Shown here one piece after another: positions 50,183 through 58,209 of a DNA stretch of 64,000 nt (the stretch's first letter is position 1; each line of letters begins with the position of its first letter). Made by a program: the position numbers and the translations under genes. The DNA is from Erythrobacteraceae bacterium CFH 75059 (GTDB taxonomy: Bacteria; Pseudomonadota; Alphaproteobacteria; Sphingomonadales; Sphingomonadaceae), in assembly GCA_004331795.1 (NCBI GenBank), contig SJSR01000001.1, positions 310,001 to 374,000 on the forward strand, written 5' to 3'. Under the pieces are notes generated by a model that was not told the origin of the DNA, searched no databases, and worked only from the letters and a program-made list of their open reading frames with translations.

Positions 50183-51049
50183 TCATGGCAACTTCTCCAC
50201 AGGCAAGCCAACGCGCCGGGCCGCAGCGACGAACGAGTCGACGGGAATGGGTTTGAAAATCAGCCGCTCGCGGCCGAAGCTGTGCTCGAGGCTCAAATGG
50301 TAGCCCGGAAGCGACTGCTGCCGGACGATCTTGCGCAGCTCGAACGCGAATTGCTTGAGCGGCGAGAGCACGCCTGATTTGAGATGCAGGTGTGGAACGT
50401 CGAAGCTCCAGCCACCGCGCTGATGGCCGCCATGCTTGCGCACAATCCGGTAAAGCCAGCGCTCGACGCCGCCAGTCAGGCTGAAATAGGCCCGGTCGAT
50501 GGTCAGGATCAGCCCTCTGTCCAGCACGCCTTCATAGAACCAGTCAGGCAGGATCATCTCGATGCCGGTCGCCCGGCCACGATCGTCCAGTGTTTCCCGC
50601 CATTCGTTGATCCAGGAGAAACGGTGACGGCGACGTTGGTGCTGTTGCCGGATTGAGGTCGCAACGGTGGTGGATTGCAGTCGGTCAAGTGCCGCGCGCA
50701 GCCGCTCATAATGGTCTTTGCCAGTCCCGCGCCCGATGAAGTTCAGGATTTCGTGCGGTCGAGCTGCAACAAGGCGTGACGTGGGTCTTCCTGCATCGCG
50801 GGCCTCGACGAGTTGGCTAGCCGCCCAGATCAGGATGTCGGCGTCCCAGATGGTCGCCATGCCATGCTCCGGCACGGCCTCGACCGAAATCCACGTCGCG
50901 CCCATCGTGAAATCGATTGGTGTGCAGCGGCGCGATTTGGCGAGGCTGAAAAAGGGCCACGCCATGAGATCCTGTGCGTCCCGCGCGGCGATATCGCCGC
51001 CGATCGGCCGGAACAGCTCCAGTTGCGTGGCGGGCGCAAAGGGCCGCAT
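50183..51049 (-). CDS. repA: RepA-type replication initiator
   Basis: A 288-residue RepA-like initiator of the plasmid 'replication initiator protein A' family: PFFSLAKSRRCTPIDFTMG, DADILIWAASQLVEARD, YERLRAALDRLQSTTVATSI and FSLTGGVERWLYRIVRKHGG are family segments, with two winged-helix regions expected. It would bind iterons and start replication of the excised circle, supporting stability after transfer. The three tandem repeats at 50111-50180 start two bases after its stop. Its ATG overlaps the AlpA-like gene stop by one base. Confidence 0.9.
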   Translation of the reverse strand: MRPFAPATQLELFRPIGGDIAARDAQDLMAWPFFSLAKSRRCTPIDFTMGATWISVEAVPEHGMATIWDADILIWAASQLVEARDAGRPTSRLVAARPHEILNFIGRGTGKDHYERLRAALDRLQSTTVATSIRQQHQRRRHRFSWINEWRETLDDRGRATGIEMILPDWFYEGVLDRGLILTIDRAYFSLTGGVERWLYRIVRKHGGHQRGGWSFDVPHLHLKSGVLSPLKQFAFELRKIVRQQSLPGYHLSLEHSFGRERLIFKPIPVDSFVAAARRVGLPVEKLP

Positions 51050-51300
51050 CAGCGCCGCACCGGTCGAGCGGAGAGACAGATGCCTTTTCCGGGGTCCGAC
51101 GTCGAATTCCGGCGTCCATTCTGTGCCCAGGCGTCGAGGTCTGCGATGGCATAGACGATCCGGCGCCCCAGCTTATGAAAGGCGGGCCCTGTCCCATAGC
51201 ACCGATGCTTCTCCAGCGTGCGAGCGGAAAGCCCAAGGTGAACGGCAGCGTCTGGTGTTCGAACGTAGCGCGGAACGACGGGTACAAATTCTCCATCCAT
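51049..51300 (-). CDS. AlpA/excisionase-like DNA-binding protein
   Basis: An 83-residue protein with a MerR/AlpA-type helix-turn-helix: YVRTPDAAVHLGLSARTLEKHRCYGTGPAFHKLGRRIVYAIADLDAWA. Such proteins act as excisionases or transcription activators. The start at 51300 has AGGAGG at ideal spacing; the longer frame is rejected. It is coupled to repA, so it may set the level of RepA or excision of the element. Confidence 0.88.
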   Translation of the reverse strand: MDGEFVPVVPRYVRTPDAAVHLGLSARTLEKHRCYGTGPAFHKLGRRIVYAIADLDAWAQNGRRNSTSDPGKGICLSARPVRR

Positions 51301-51418
51301 GACTGTCCTCCTGTGAAGTGCCGGACACACGGGGATTGACCGGCGAGCAGGAGGCGAGAGATCGGATTTTCAGGGGATTGGGTGAACGGACATACCGCGA
51401 CGGTCTGGATTGTCCCGA

Positions 51419-51895
51419 TCAGTTGCCGTTCAGCAGGCGGCGGTAGCCGCCGTCGCGGACTGCGAGCGCGTGGCGGTGCCAGCGTGCAATCCGCTTGCGC
51501 TCGCTTGAGCTATCCCATTCAGCTGCGGAGTAGTGGCGCGCGTCGTTGGCAATCAGGTCAACTGCGAGTTCGCGTGCGCTGACACCTTCAGGCAAGGCAT
51601 CGAGCAACCTCAACCATTGCACCAAACGCCAGCGTTCGGATGGCCCAGGGTCGAGAGAAACTGGTCGCGGACGCAGCCGACCAAAGTGAATATGCTCATG
51701 GAAAGCTGACATGGCAGCCCGGCGCAGTTCCCAGAACGTGTCCGCAGGCAGCATATAGGTGAGCGGGTCAGTGTCGGATGCTCCTGTTGGGACGGTCAAC
51801 CGATAGCGTCGTCCGCTAGACGTCAGCACCAGATGTGATGCTTGATCAGCAATATGGCTGGCGATGACCGTCGCACCTTTGCCAGCGGAAAGCAT
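51419..51895 (-). CDS. DUF2285 protein (probably 3' part of a frameshifted gene)
   Basis: A 158-residue DUF2285 domain: PTGASDTDPLTYMLPADTFWELRRAAMSAFHEH and WLRLLDALPEGVSARELAVDLI, ending with the family WHRHALAVRDGGYRRLL. DUF2285 proteins of ICEs are regulators; one group (FseA-type) depends on programmed frameshifting. Upstream of the chosen Met the same frame continues through about 40 codons that still look like family sequence (FAADPEH, then SPAIWDPF), reaching the end of the DUF6499 gene. The two parts are therefore probably one interrupted or frameshift-dependent gene. Confidence 0.82.
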   Translation of the reverse strand: MLSAGKGATVIASHIADQASHLVLTSSGRRYRLTVPTGASDTDPLTYMLPADTFWELRRAAMSAFHEHIHFGRLRPRPVSLDPGPSERWRLVQWLRLLDALPEGVSARELAVDLIANDARHYSAAEWDSSSERKRIARWHRHALAVRDGGYRRLLNGN

Positions 51896-51992
51896 ATTGA
51901 AGCTGCCGGTCGTGGCTGGATCCGGTTGCAGCCGGATGATTGTAGCGGATGCGAAAGGGTCCCAGATGGCGGGGCTTTGCGTGGCGGTATGT

Positions 51993-52193
51993 TCAGGGTC
52001 GGCCGCGAAAGACCAACCCCCAGTGCTTGGCCAGACGTTTGCGCGCTATGGGCGCTGCGTCGATGGCACGAGCATATTGGGCACGATAATCGGGATTGCG
52101 GCGCAGGAATTCCTGCGCGAAGTCCGCACGGTCGTGTGCTTCAAAGGCTTTGGCGTAACTCTCCGAACGCCAGTCGGGCTTCTCTTCCATCAC
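51993..52193 (-). CDS. DUF6499 transcriptional-regulator domain (5' part)
   Basis: A 66-residue protein, PDWRSESYAKAFEAHDRADFAQEFLRRNPDYRAQY, the N-terminal domain usually found before DUF2285. It ends KRLAKHWGLVFRGRP and a stop. Deleting one G in the TTGGTC around 52012 would join HWGL directly to SFAADPEH in the DUF2285 frame, so the two are offset by one base. A natural split gene, a mutation, a sequencing error or programmed frameshifting are all possible. Confidence 0.82.
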   Translation of the reverse strand: MMEEKPDWRSESYAKAFEAHDRADFAQEFLRRNPDYRAQYARAIDAAPIARKRLAKHWGLVFRGRP

Positions 52194-52325
52194 AGCTCTC
52201 CTGTGAGGTTTTTTGGAGTCGGACGATCATGTTACCGGCAAGCTCCGAGAAGTGCCGGAGTCAGTGGCACGCTATCAGCGCGAAATGCACAATCGATTGC
52301 GCCACAATCGTGGAAAGTCGGGAGT

Positions 52326-52589
52326 TTAGTTTGTGCGAGGATCCAGCAAATGACGGTATCCGCTCTGTGTCATCCATTTGGCACGAGCGAGGTGGCCGTC
52401 GTAAACCAGCTTGGCCCGCTCGGGCTCCTTTTTGGGATCGATGGCGAAGATGATCGCTACCGCCTCTTCCCAGCGCGCACCCTCTTTTTCGGCGTCCAGC
52501 AGACGCAAATAGGTCACGAGGTGGCGCTCGTCATAAGCGCTTAGCCGGTCCATCTGCGGTGGTTGATCTTCGAAGTCAGGAGCCGACAT
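52326..52589 (-). CDS. Small DUF2285-like protein
   Basis: An 87-residue acidic-to-basic protein (DRLSAYDERHLVTYLRLLDAEKEGARWEEAVAIIF, then YDGHLARAKWMTQSGYRHLL). The C-terminal AKWMTQSGYRHLL recalls the end of DUF2285 proteins, and small proteins of this kind stand upstream of DUF6499/DUF2285 genes in related elements. A DNA-binding regulator is likely but not certain. It has its own leader of about 220 bases to the Xre gene. Confidence 0.7.
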   Translation of the reverse strand: MSAPDFEDQPPQMDRLSAYDERHLVTYLRLLDAEKEGARWEEAVAIIFAIDPKKEPERAKLVYDGHLARAKWMTQSGYRHLLDPRTN

Positions 52590-52815
52590 GGGTCCCTCCT
52601 AAGTGTGGAGCCATAATAGTCGCGTTAACGCCGCAACACGAGTGGTGAAGCAGGCCACATTTCCCCCTAAATCCGTAGGGCATTATGCGCTTTCCCGCAT
52701 AAGCTGAGACGGATTGTGGTTGCGCAACCACTTGCGAAGAACAAGCTTCTGCTTTCTGTCGTTGAAAAATTGTAAAGTTGGAACGTCGAATCTGCGAACG
52801 GGCGCTATTGTGCGG

Positions 52816-53034
52816 TCACTGTTCGCCAGTCTTGTCGAAGAATCGGGCCGGATCGACGACAAGTTCCTCTGCCAGTCGTTCAACCGTGTCGAGCGTGGGC
52901 GAATTTGCTGCGCGTTCAAGCAGGCCGACATAGTTGCGGTTGAGCCCAGCACGATGCGCCAATTCCTCCTGCGAAAGCCCACTGGCGTGACGCATTCGCC
53001 TTAAATTCGTCGCAAAAATCTCCCGAAGCTTCAT
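52816..53034 (-). CDS. Xre-family helix-turn-helix regulator
   Basis: A 72-residue single-domain Xre/Cro-type regulator: FATNLRRMRHASGLSQEELAHRAGLNRNYVGLLERAANSPTLDTVERLAEEL is a complete HTH_3 domain. It is probably a repressor of the element's regulatory or maintenance genes, comparable to small Xre proteins that keep ICEs quiescent. The region upstream (53040-53127) is AT-richer and contains a direct repeat of AATATAC-like words (CTAATATACTG and CCAATATACTA at about 53058-53081), possibly its operator. Confidence 0.9.
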   Translation of the reverse strand: MKLREIFATNLRRMRHASGLSQEELAHRAGLNRNYVGLLERAANSPTLDTVERLAEELVVDPARFFDKTGEQ

Positions 53035-53127
53035 GCTCCGTGGGTCGGCGGAACCCTAATATACTGCCACCCAATATACTAGGGATTCGTCATCGCCCGG
53101 TGTTGCCCGGGCGATGACTTGGCCGGG

Positions 53128-53445
53128 TCAGCTTTCGCTGCGTCGTGCGGGGCGGTTCCAGACCAGATCGTAGCTGCCGTCTTCAGCTTCGAAGAGCTGG
53201 GCGAAGATGGGGGCTACAAAGCTCGGATCATCGAGCTTGATCGAGAGGTAGTGCCGGTCATCCTGGGTGCGCTTTTCCCATGCCGCGCCGATTTCGACGT
53301 CGCCGACAAATACTCGGTGGCTGGGAGCATTCGAGCTGGCGCCTTCTTCTGCTGCGATACAGACCGACTTGGCCTGCAGTGCGAGAGTGGCGATCTGGCC
53401 ACGGAATTCTCCCGAGACCTTCTTGAAATTGCCGATCTTTGCCAT
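53128..53445 (-). CDS. DUF736 family protein (copy 3)
   Basis: A 105-residue DUF736 protein: MAKIGNFKKVSGEFRGQIATLAL at the start, VEIGAAWEKRTQDDRHYLSIKLDDPSFVAPIFAQLF in the middle. It is the third family member in this element and clearly different from copies 1 and 2. Its function is unknown. It lies upstream of the Xre gene on the same strand. Confidence 0.88.
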   Translation of the reverse strand: MAKIGNFKKVSGEFRGQIATLALQAKSVCIAAEEGASSNAPSHRVFVGDVEIGAAWEKRTQDDRHYLSIKLDDPSFVAPIFAQLFEAEDGSYDLVWNRPARRSES

Positions 53446-53848
53446 GGGTATTTCCTTTCCGTTGGTCGGACCGCTCCAGTGCGGCCTCGATGCGCGGATG
53501 AAGGTCAGCCAGTGGCAGGCGCCGCAGCGTCAGCCCGCAGCGTCAGCGAAGGACGGGGTGATCGGTCTTTCTTGTCTCGCGAGGAACGGCGGAACGCCGG
53601 GGGAAGAAAGTCCGAAACACACCGTTGCGGCAAGCCTGCCAAGCGTAGCATCTTGCTGACATAGGCGCGGATCGAAAGAGGCCGTCCTAGAGCTGTCCGT
53701 CTGGAAATGAAGCCCGGTACGCAGTTCGCGAGGTCAATCGTCGGGAGGGCCGGTCCAGAGGAAGCTCGAACCTGGTCAGTCGATGACGCTGCAGGAGGCA
53801 ATCGCCCTGACCACGCCGTCCTGCTATTCGTTTCCGACGAATGCAGCG
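53446..53848. other. Gene-free spacer
   Basis: About 400 bases with no supported gene. Frames across it show no family features. It contains a short tandem duplication (CGCAGCGTCAGC twice at about 53521-53548) and the leader of the DUF736 gene. Confidence 0.5.
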
Positions 53849-54304
53849 CTATCGGGGATAGCTTCCATCTGATCGGTCGGTAGCTGAGGCCATGTCGAAC
53901 AGATCGCTGCCACTCATTACGTTTCGCCAGGCGGAGATGGATGTGGCGACAGCCGCGATCGTTCCGAGAATCGCCAATGCGGGATCGCTGCTCGTCGCTA
54001 GTGAAGCCAGGCCGTGGGCAGCTTGATAGCCGGCGAAGGCGGCCGGCACCGCAAAGAGCAGCGCAATTCCAAGCCGAACCGAGGGTGATCGGATATAGGC
54101 GATCAGAAATCGGCCGATAAGCAGGGTAGCGATTCCAGCGAAAAAGCCAGTCAGAATTGCCGCAGGATAACCGTGCGCGCCGCGAAGCAGGGCAAAGCTC
54201 GTACCGATGGCGACGTAGACTGGCAGCGCCAGGCTGGCGAGCCGGAACAGGAGCGAGAGCATGTAAAGGCCGGCGATGCTCCCGAGGATGAGAAGAATGG
54301 TCAT
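53849..54304 (-). CDS. Small polytopic membrane protein
   Basis: A protein of about 151 residues with four or so hydrophobic helices: LILGSIAGLYMLSLLFRLASLALPVYVAIG, GYPAAILTGFFAGIATLLIGRFLIAYI, LGIALLFAVPAAFAGYQAAHGL and LAILGTIAAVATSISAW. No family recognised. The ATG at 54304 is chosen because hydrophobic sequence begins there. It stands between the DUF736 gene and the tRNA end of the element, so it is likely ICE cargo of unknown role. Confidence 0.7.
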   Translation of the reverse strand: MTILLILGSIAGLYMLSLLFRLASLALPVYVAIGTSFALLRGAHGYPAAILTGFFAGIATLLIGRFLIAYIRSPSVRLGIALLFAVPAAFAGYQAAHGLASLATSSDPALAILGTIAAVATSISAWRNVMSGSDLFDMASATDRSDGSYPR

Positions 54305-54409
54305 AGGCGTCCCTTGTCTGGACGCGCTCGCCACCACCACCTCAGCGCAATCTGCGCGGCAAGATTAGCACAATGAATCTCGGTTCGAAACGTCCGAGTG
54401 TCCCTGAAG

Positions 54410-54574
54410 TCAGCGGGCGAATGGGTCATATTCGCGCACGACCTGATCGGGGTCGCCGTCAAATTCGTCGGCAGGGATGACAAAATAGCCCTGACCGGTC
54501 TTGATCAGGACGATAACCGTCATCAGCGTCCGGGAAAGGTTCAAGCCAAGTGATTGTGCGGTTGCAAGTGGCAT
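54410..54574 (-). CDS. Short hypothetical protein
   Basis: A 54-residue frame (MPLATAQSLGLNLSRTLMTVIVLIKTGQGYFVIPADEFDGDPDQVVREYDPFAR). The FVIPADEFDGDPDQVVREYDPFA tail looks like genuine protein sequence. No family was recognised. A longer frame to 54649 exists. It is the gene nearest the right end of the element. Confidence 0.5.
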   Translation of the reverse strand: MPLATAQSLGLNLSRTLMTVIVLIKTGQGYFVIPADEFDGDPDQVVREYDPFAR

Positions 54575-54998
54575 GATGCGGCTCCTGTCGAGGAGCGGGA
54601 CCACCCCGCTCGACAGTCGCCCCAAGGGCCGGGGGCTGGCCGCAATCACCGCGGCTCGGCTGCGGCCGCACGCGCTAGCGTAGCGGACCCTTCACGGGTT
54701 GATTGAAGGAGGACAGGCTTCGAGCCCAGGGATCAGCGGCTAATGCGAGTGGTTGGTCATGCCCGGGTGCAGGCAATTCGCGTAACCGGCGCCCCAACAA
54801 GATTGGCCTGTCCCGACCACCGGTCGTGTGATTATCGATGTTATTGATTGGGCTGGCTGGGACGTGAGCACGCCTGAATTGTCCCAAGCTGGAATTGCAC
54901 TGGTGACAATGTGGTGACAATCCCGGGGGAATTGACTGTTGTCACCAAGCCCTCGCGAGCTTCGCGAGGTTCAAACAATTGGTTTTCTGGGAGAAAAC
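54575..54998. other. Right end of the integrated element
   Basis: A gene-free stretch ending at the tRNA. It contains two direct copies of TGGTGACAAT (54901-54910 and 54912-54921) and an inverted TTGTCACCA (54939-54947), then a perfect 8-bp hairpin CCTCGCGA-GCT-TCGCGAGG (54951-54969) and a second hairpin GTTTTCT-GGG-AGAAAAC (54982-54998). The repeats may be integrase or excisionase arm sites. The last hairpin is a good terminator for the tRNA on the minus strand. The exact attachment core cannot be set without the other end. Confidence 0.6.
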
Positions 54999-55073
54999 TG
55001 GAGCGGGCGAAGGGATTCGAACCCTCGACCCCAACCTTGGCAAGGTTGTGCTCTACCCCTGAGCTACGCCCGC
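54999..55073 (-). tRNA. tRNA-Gly (GCC)
   Basis: A complete cloverleaf on the minus strand: acceptor arm GCGGGCG/CGCCCGC, D arm GCUC...GAGC, anticodon arm CAACC-UUGCCAA-GGUUG with anticodon GCC, T arm GAGGG-UUCGAAU-CCCUU, discriminator U and an encoded CCA. The 3' end faces the element, as expected when an ICE integrates into the 3' part of a tRNA gene and rebuilds it. Confidence 0.97.
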
Positions 55074-55252
55074 TCTGGCGCAACCGGCGGCGTGGCGCCG
55101 GATGGGAGAGGCGCGGTTAGCAAGCGATCCGTGGCCCGGCAAGCGGAAAAGATGGTGCATTGACGGCCGGAACGACCGCCCGGGCGTTTCCCCTTCACAA
55201 AGGCGGCGCAGCGCCCACATTGCGGCAAAAGCACCAGCAGGGGAGTGTCATC

Positions 55253-56182
55253 TTGGCGAGTTTGGGCCTGAACATGGACGAGCAGAAAGCCGTCGACCGG
55301 TTCCGCAAGGACGTTGTCGAGCCGTCCATGAAGAAGCTGGTGGTGCTCGACTTCTATGCGGACTGGTGCGGCCCCTGCAAGGCGCTGACGCCGTTGCTGG
55401 AGAAGGTCGTCGGCGAGTACGGCGCGAAGGGTGTCGTGCTGCGCAAGATCGACGTCGATGCCGAGCAGTTCATTGCCGCACAGTTCCAGGTGCGCTCGAT
55501 CCCGACCGTCTACGCGATGTTCCAGGGTCAGCCCGTGGCGGACCTGACGCCGGCGCGGTCGGAAAGTCAGCTGCGCGCAGCGCTCGACCAGCTCCTCGCC
55601 CAGCTTCCGGTGCAGGCCGGCGCCGAGACGGCGGAAGGCCCGTCCGTCGAAGAGCTCGCGCAGTTCGTCGCCATGGGGGAGCAGGTGCTCGCAGACGGCG
55701 ACGCCCAGCGGGCCGTGAGCATTTTCAACCAGGTCATTGACATGGCGGCCGATCACGCGCCGGCGCATGCCGGACTGATCCGCGCGCTGATCGCGGCAGG
55801 CCAGCCCGAGGTCGCGCGTGCTGCGCTGGACGTGGCGCTGGCCGATCCGGCGCTGGCCGCGCATCCGCTGGTCATCGCCGCCCGCAGCGCGGTCGATCTC
55901 GCCAGTCGCCGGGTCGATGATGGCGAACTCGCCGCGCTCCGCTCCCGCGCCGAGCAGCATCCTGACGATGCGGAGGCGCGCTACGCCTATGCCGAAGCGG
56001 CGTTTGCCGCCGGCGACCGGGACGAGGCGGCCGACCAGTTGCTGCATCTTGTCGCCCACAGTCCGGACTGGAACGAGGGCGCCGCCCGCAAGCGGCTGCT
56101 GCAGATCTTCGAGGCCGTCGGACTGGAAGATCCGTGGGTGGTCGCCAACCGCCGCCGCCTGTCGCGGCTGCTGTTCGGCTGA
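55253..56182 (+). CDS. Thioredoxin-TPR protein (YbbN/CnoX-like)
   Basis: A protein of about 309 residues. Residues about 8-115 form a thioredoxin domain with VVLDFYADWCGPCKALTPLL and the cis-Pro segment SIPTVYAMF. The C-terminal 180 residues are tetratricopeptide-like helices (LIRALIAAGQPEVARAALDVALAD). YbbN/CnoX proteins are redox-responsive chaperone holdases. TTG at 55253 is preferred, with AGGGGAG upstream; ATG at 55274 is an alternative. It is the first core-chromosome gene beyond the tRNA, followed at once by a Lon-domain gene. Confidence 0.9.
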   Translation: MASLGLNMDEQKAVDRFRKDVVEPSMKKLVVLDFYADWCGPCKALTPLLEKVVGEYGAKGVVLRKIDVDAEQFIAAQFQVRSIPTVYAMFQGQPVADLTPARSESQLRAALDQLLAQLPVQAGAETAEGPSVEELAQFVAMGEQVLADGDAQRAVSIFNQVIDMAADHAPAHAGLIRALIAAGQPEVARAALDVALADPALAAHPLVIAARSAVDLASRRVDDGELAALRSRAEQHPDDAEARYAYAEAAFAAGDRDEAADQLLHLVAHSPDWNEGAARKRLLQIFEAVGLEDPWVVANRRRLSRLLFG

Positions 56183-56199
56183 GCCGGGCGGACCCGGCA

Positions 56200-56808
56200 A
56201 TGCGCCTCTCGATCTTCCCGCTGCCGGGCGCCATTCTGTTTCCGGGTCTTCAGCTGCCGCTGCACATCTTCGAACCGCGTTACCGGGCGCTGGTGAGCGA
56301 TGCCCTCGCCCGCGACCGGCGGATCGCGATGATCCAGCCGCGCCACCCCGGCGATGCGAGCCAGCTCTACACCGTCGGCTGCATCGGCCGCATCGGCGAC
56401 GTGGAAGCGCTGGAGGACGGCCGATTCAACCTCGTTCTCGAAGGAGAGCAGCGGTTCCGCCTCGTGCGCGAGCTGGACGTCGCCACCGCCTTCCGTCAGG
56501 TCGAGGGCGAACCGATCGAGGAGAGCCGCGAACAGTATCTCTCTTCCGTCGAGCGCGCCGGCTTCGAGCAGGAGGCCAGGCGCTTCGCCGACCGTCAGGG
56601 CTACAGCGTCGACTGGGCGGCGGTGGCGCGCCTCGACGATCAGTCGCTGATCAACGGCGTGGCGCAGATCGCGCCTTTCGACCCGGCGGCCAAGCAGGCC
56701 TTGCTGGAAGCGGCGGACCTGAGCACGCGGTGCGAGCTGCTCGTGCAGCTCATGCAGTTCTTCGGATTGCACGACGGCGGCGAGGACGGGCGGGTCACGC
56801 TCCAGTAA
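56200..56808 (+). CDS. Lon substrate-binding-domain protein
   Basis: A 202-residue LON-N (PUA-like) domain protein without the ATPase or protease parts: MRLSIFPLPGAILFPGLQLPLHIFEPRYRALVSDALARDRRIAMIQP, then GCIGRIGDVEALEDGRFNLVLEGEQRFRL. Stand-alone LON-N proteins are widespread in alphaproteobacteria; function unknown. The start is 17 bases after the thioredoxin gene, so they form an operon. It converges on marC, with the ends overlapping by 14 bases. Confidence 0.93.
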   Translation: MRLSIFPLPGAILFPGLQLPLHIFEPRYRALVSDALARDRRIAMIQPRHPGDASQLYTVGCIGRIGDVEALEDGRFNLVLEGEQRFRLVRELDVATAFRQVEGEPIEESREQYLSSVERAGFEQEARRFADRQGYSVDWAAVARLDDQSLINGVAQIAPFDPAAKQALLEAADLSTRCELLVQLMQFFGLHDGGEDGRVTLQ

Positions 56809-57451
56809 GCGCGGGCGCCAGAGCGAAGCTGCCGCGCAGCCCGTCGATCACGTATTGCGCCGCCAACGCGGCCAGCAGCACGCCGAGCAGCCGCGTGATG
56901 ACCGCCTCCACCCGATCGCCGAACAGGCGCATCAGCGGGGCCGCCCCGATGAGCGCCAGCATGGTCAGCAGCAGGACGCTCGCCAGGGCGCCGAGGACGA
57001 CAAAGGTCTGCGGCCAGCCCTGCGCCGTGCTGGTCAGGAGCATGATGGAGGCGATGGCGCCCGGCCCGGCCAGCATCGGCATCGCCATCGGAAACACCGA
57101 CACGTCCTCGAAGTGCGGTGTCTTCTCATTTTCCGCAATGATCCTTTCGGCCCGCTCCTCGCGGCGCTGCGTGCGCTTCTCGAACACCATGTCGAGCGCG
57201 ATCAGGAACAGCATCAGGCCGCCGGCGATGCGGAACGAGTCCAGGTCGATGTGCAGCGCGCGCAGCAGCTGCTCGCCGAACAGGGCGAAGCCGAGCAGGA
57301 TGAGTCCGGCGATCCACGTCGCGCGAATGGCCATCGCGCGCGTGTCGCGGGCCGGCGCCCCTTTGGTCAGCCCTGCGTAGATCGGTGCGCATCCGGGGGG
57401 ATCGATCACGACGAACAGGGTGATGAAGGCGGAGAGGAAAATCTCGAGCAT
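56795..57451 (-). CDS. MarC-family membrane protein
   Basis: A 218-residue MarC/UPF0056 protein with six hydrophobic helices; it opens with LSAFITLFVVIDPPGCAPIYAGLT, the family signature, and includes VFPMAMPMLAGPGAIASIMLL. The function is unresolved; older names call it an amino-acid or multiple-antibiotic-resistance transporter. The start at 57451 is chosen at the first family residue; the longer frame overlaps the preceding gene. It follows a lipoprotein gene by one base. Confidence 0.92.
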   Translation of the reverse strand: MLEIFLSAFITLFVVIDPPGCAPIYAGLTKGAPARDTRAMAIRATWIAGLILLGFALFGEQLLRALHIDLDSFRIAGGLMLFLIALDMVFEKRTQRREERAERIIAENEKTPHFEDVSVFPMAMPMLAGPGAIASIMLLTSTAQGWPQTFVVLGALASVLLLTMLALIGAAPLMRLFGDRVEAVITRLLGVLLAALAAQYVIDGLRGSFALAPALTGA

Positions 57452-57452
57452 G

Positions 57453-58148
57453 TCAGTCGCCCCCCGCGCCGACCTCGTCGTCCACGACGCGCACGAAGCC
57501 CCCGTCGCCGAGCAGCAAGGCCGAAATGGTCCGCGATCCGTCCGGGCGGACATGGGCCATCCACATCAGGCTCCGGTCTTCGGCCTGCCCCTGCAACACC
57601 TCCCCGGCCTCTGACGCACGCGCGCGCTCCGGCGCGGTGATGGCGGCTCCCGCCTGCGGGCAGGTCGCCACGCGCGACTGGATGAAGTCGGGCCGCGGCA
57701 GCGGCGTGTCAACGATCTGGCCGTGGTCCATGACCCACATGTAGCGGCCGTCGCGTTGCCGCTGCCACACGGTCGTGAACCGCCCCGGCCGCCCGTCCGG
57801 CCACTGGGCAGCGCCTGTCGTCACCGCCATGGTCCCGTCACAGCTCATCCACACCGCATGCGGCTGCCACTGGACCGCCTGAGCCGGGTCCGGCCGGCCG
57901 CGCAGCCATTCCTGCGCCCGGACAGGCTGGGGCACGAACAGCACCGCATCCTGTGCTGCGTAGTCACGAAAGGCGGTCCACTGCCCCCGCTCCCGCGCCG
58001 CACGGGCAAAGGCGAGCTCGGTGGCGATGACCGCCGACGGATTGGCTGCGACGGCCTGCGTCCGCTCGCCACGGCCCGTGGCCACGGCTCCTGCGGTGCA
58101 GGCGGAGGCGGCAAGCGCGAGAGCCACGAGGGCGGCGGTCCTGATCAA
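57453..58148 (-). CDS. SnoaL/NTF2-like lipoprotein
   Basis: A protein of about 231 residues with a lipoprotein signal (LVALALAASAC) and an NTF2/SnoaL-like domain: TELAFARAARERGQWTAFRDYAAQDAVLFVP, then a WQPHAVWMSCDGTMAVTTGA strand and RFTTVWQRQRDGRYMWVMDHG. It is probably a periplasmic, membrane-anchored binding or catalytic protein of unknown substrate. TTG at 58148 is preferred, with GAGAGGAG upstream; the longer ATG frame would hide the signal peptide. It stands between marC and folD. Confidence 0.78.
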   Translation of the reverse strand: MIRTAALVALALAASACTAGAVATGRGERTQAVAANPSAVIATELAFARAARERGQWTAFRDYAAQDAVLFVPQPVRAQEWLRGRPDPAQAVQWQPHAVWMSCDGTMAVTTGAAQWPDGRPGRFTTVWQRQRDGRYMWVMDHGQIVDTPLPRPDFIQSRVATCPQAGAAITAPERARASEAGEVLQGQAEDRSLMWMAHVRPDGSRTISALLLGDGGFVRVVDDEVGAGGD

Positions 58149-58209
58149 GCCGATCTCCTCTCCCGTTCGCGCCTGATCCACGCCGCCATCCCCGCAGCGG
58201 CGCACCGCG

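Noticed and set aside
49932-50186. An 84-residue minus-strand frame in the ParA position
   Set aside because: It covers the iterons, hairpin and DnaA-like box, has repetitive composition from the repeats and no ParA motifs.
53505-53801. A 98-residue minus-strand frame in the spacer
   Set aside because: No family features, no ribosome site, and composition typical of shadow frames.
54675-55083. Small frames over the element end and tRNA
   Set aside because: One overlaps the tRNA-Gly gene and both cross hairpins; they are not protein-like.
55818-57380. A 520-residue plus-strand frame
   Set aside because: It is an Arg/Pro/Ala-rich shadow of the thioredoxin, Lon-domain and MarC genes.
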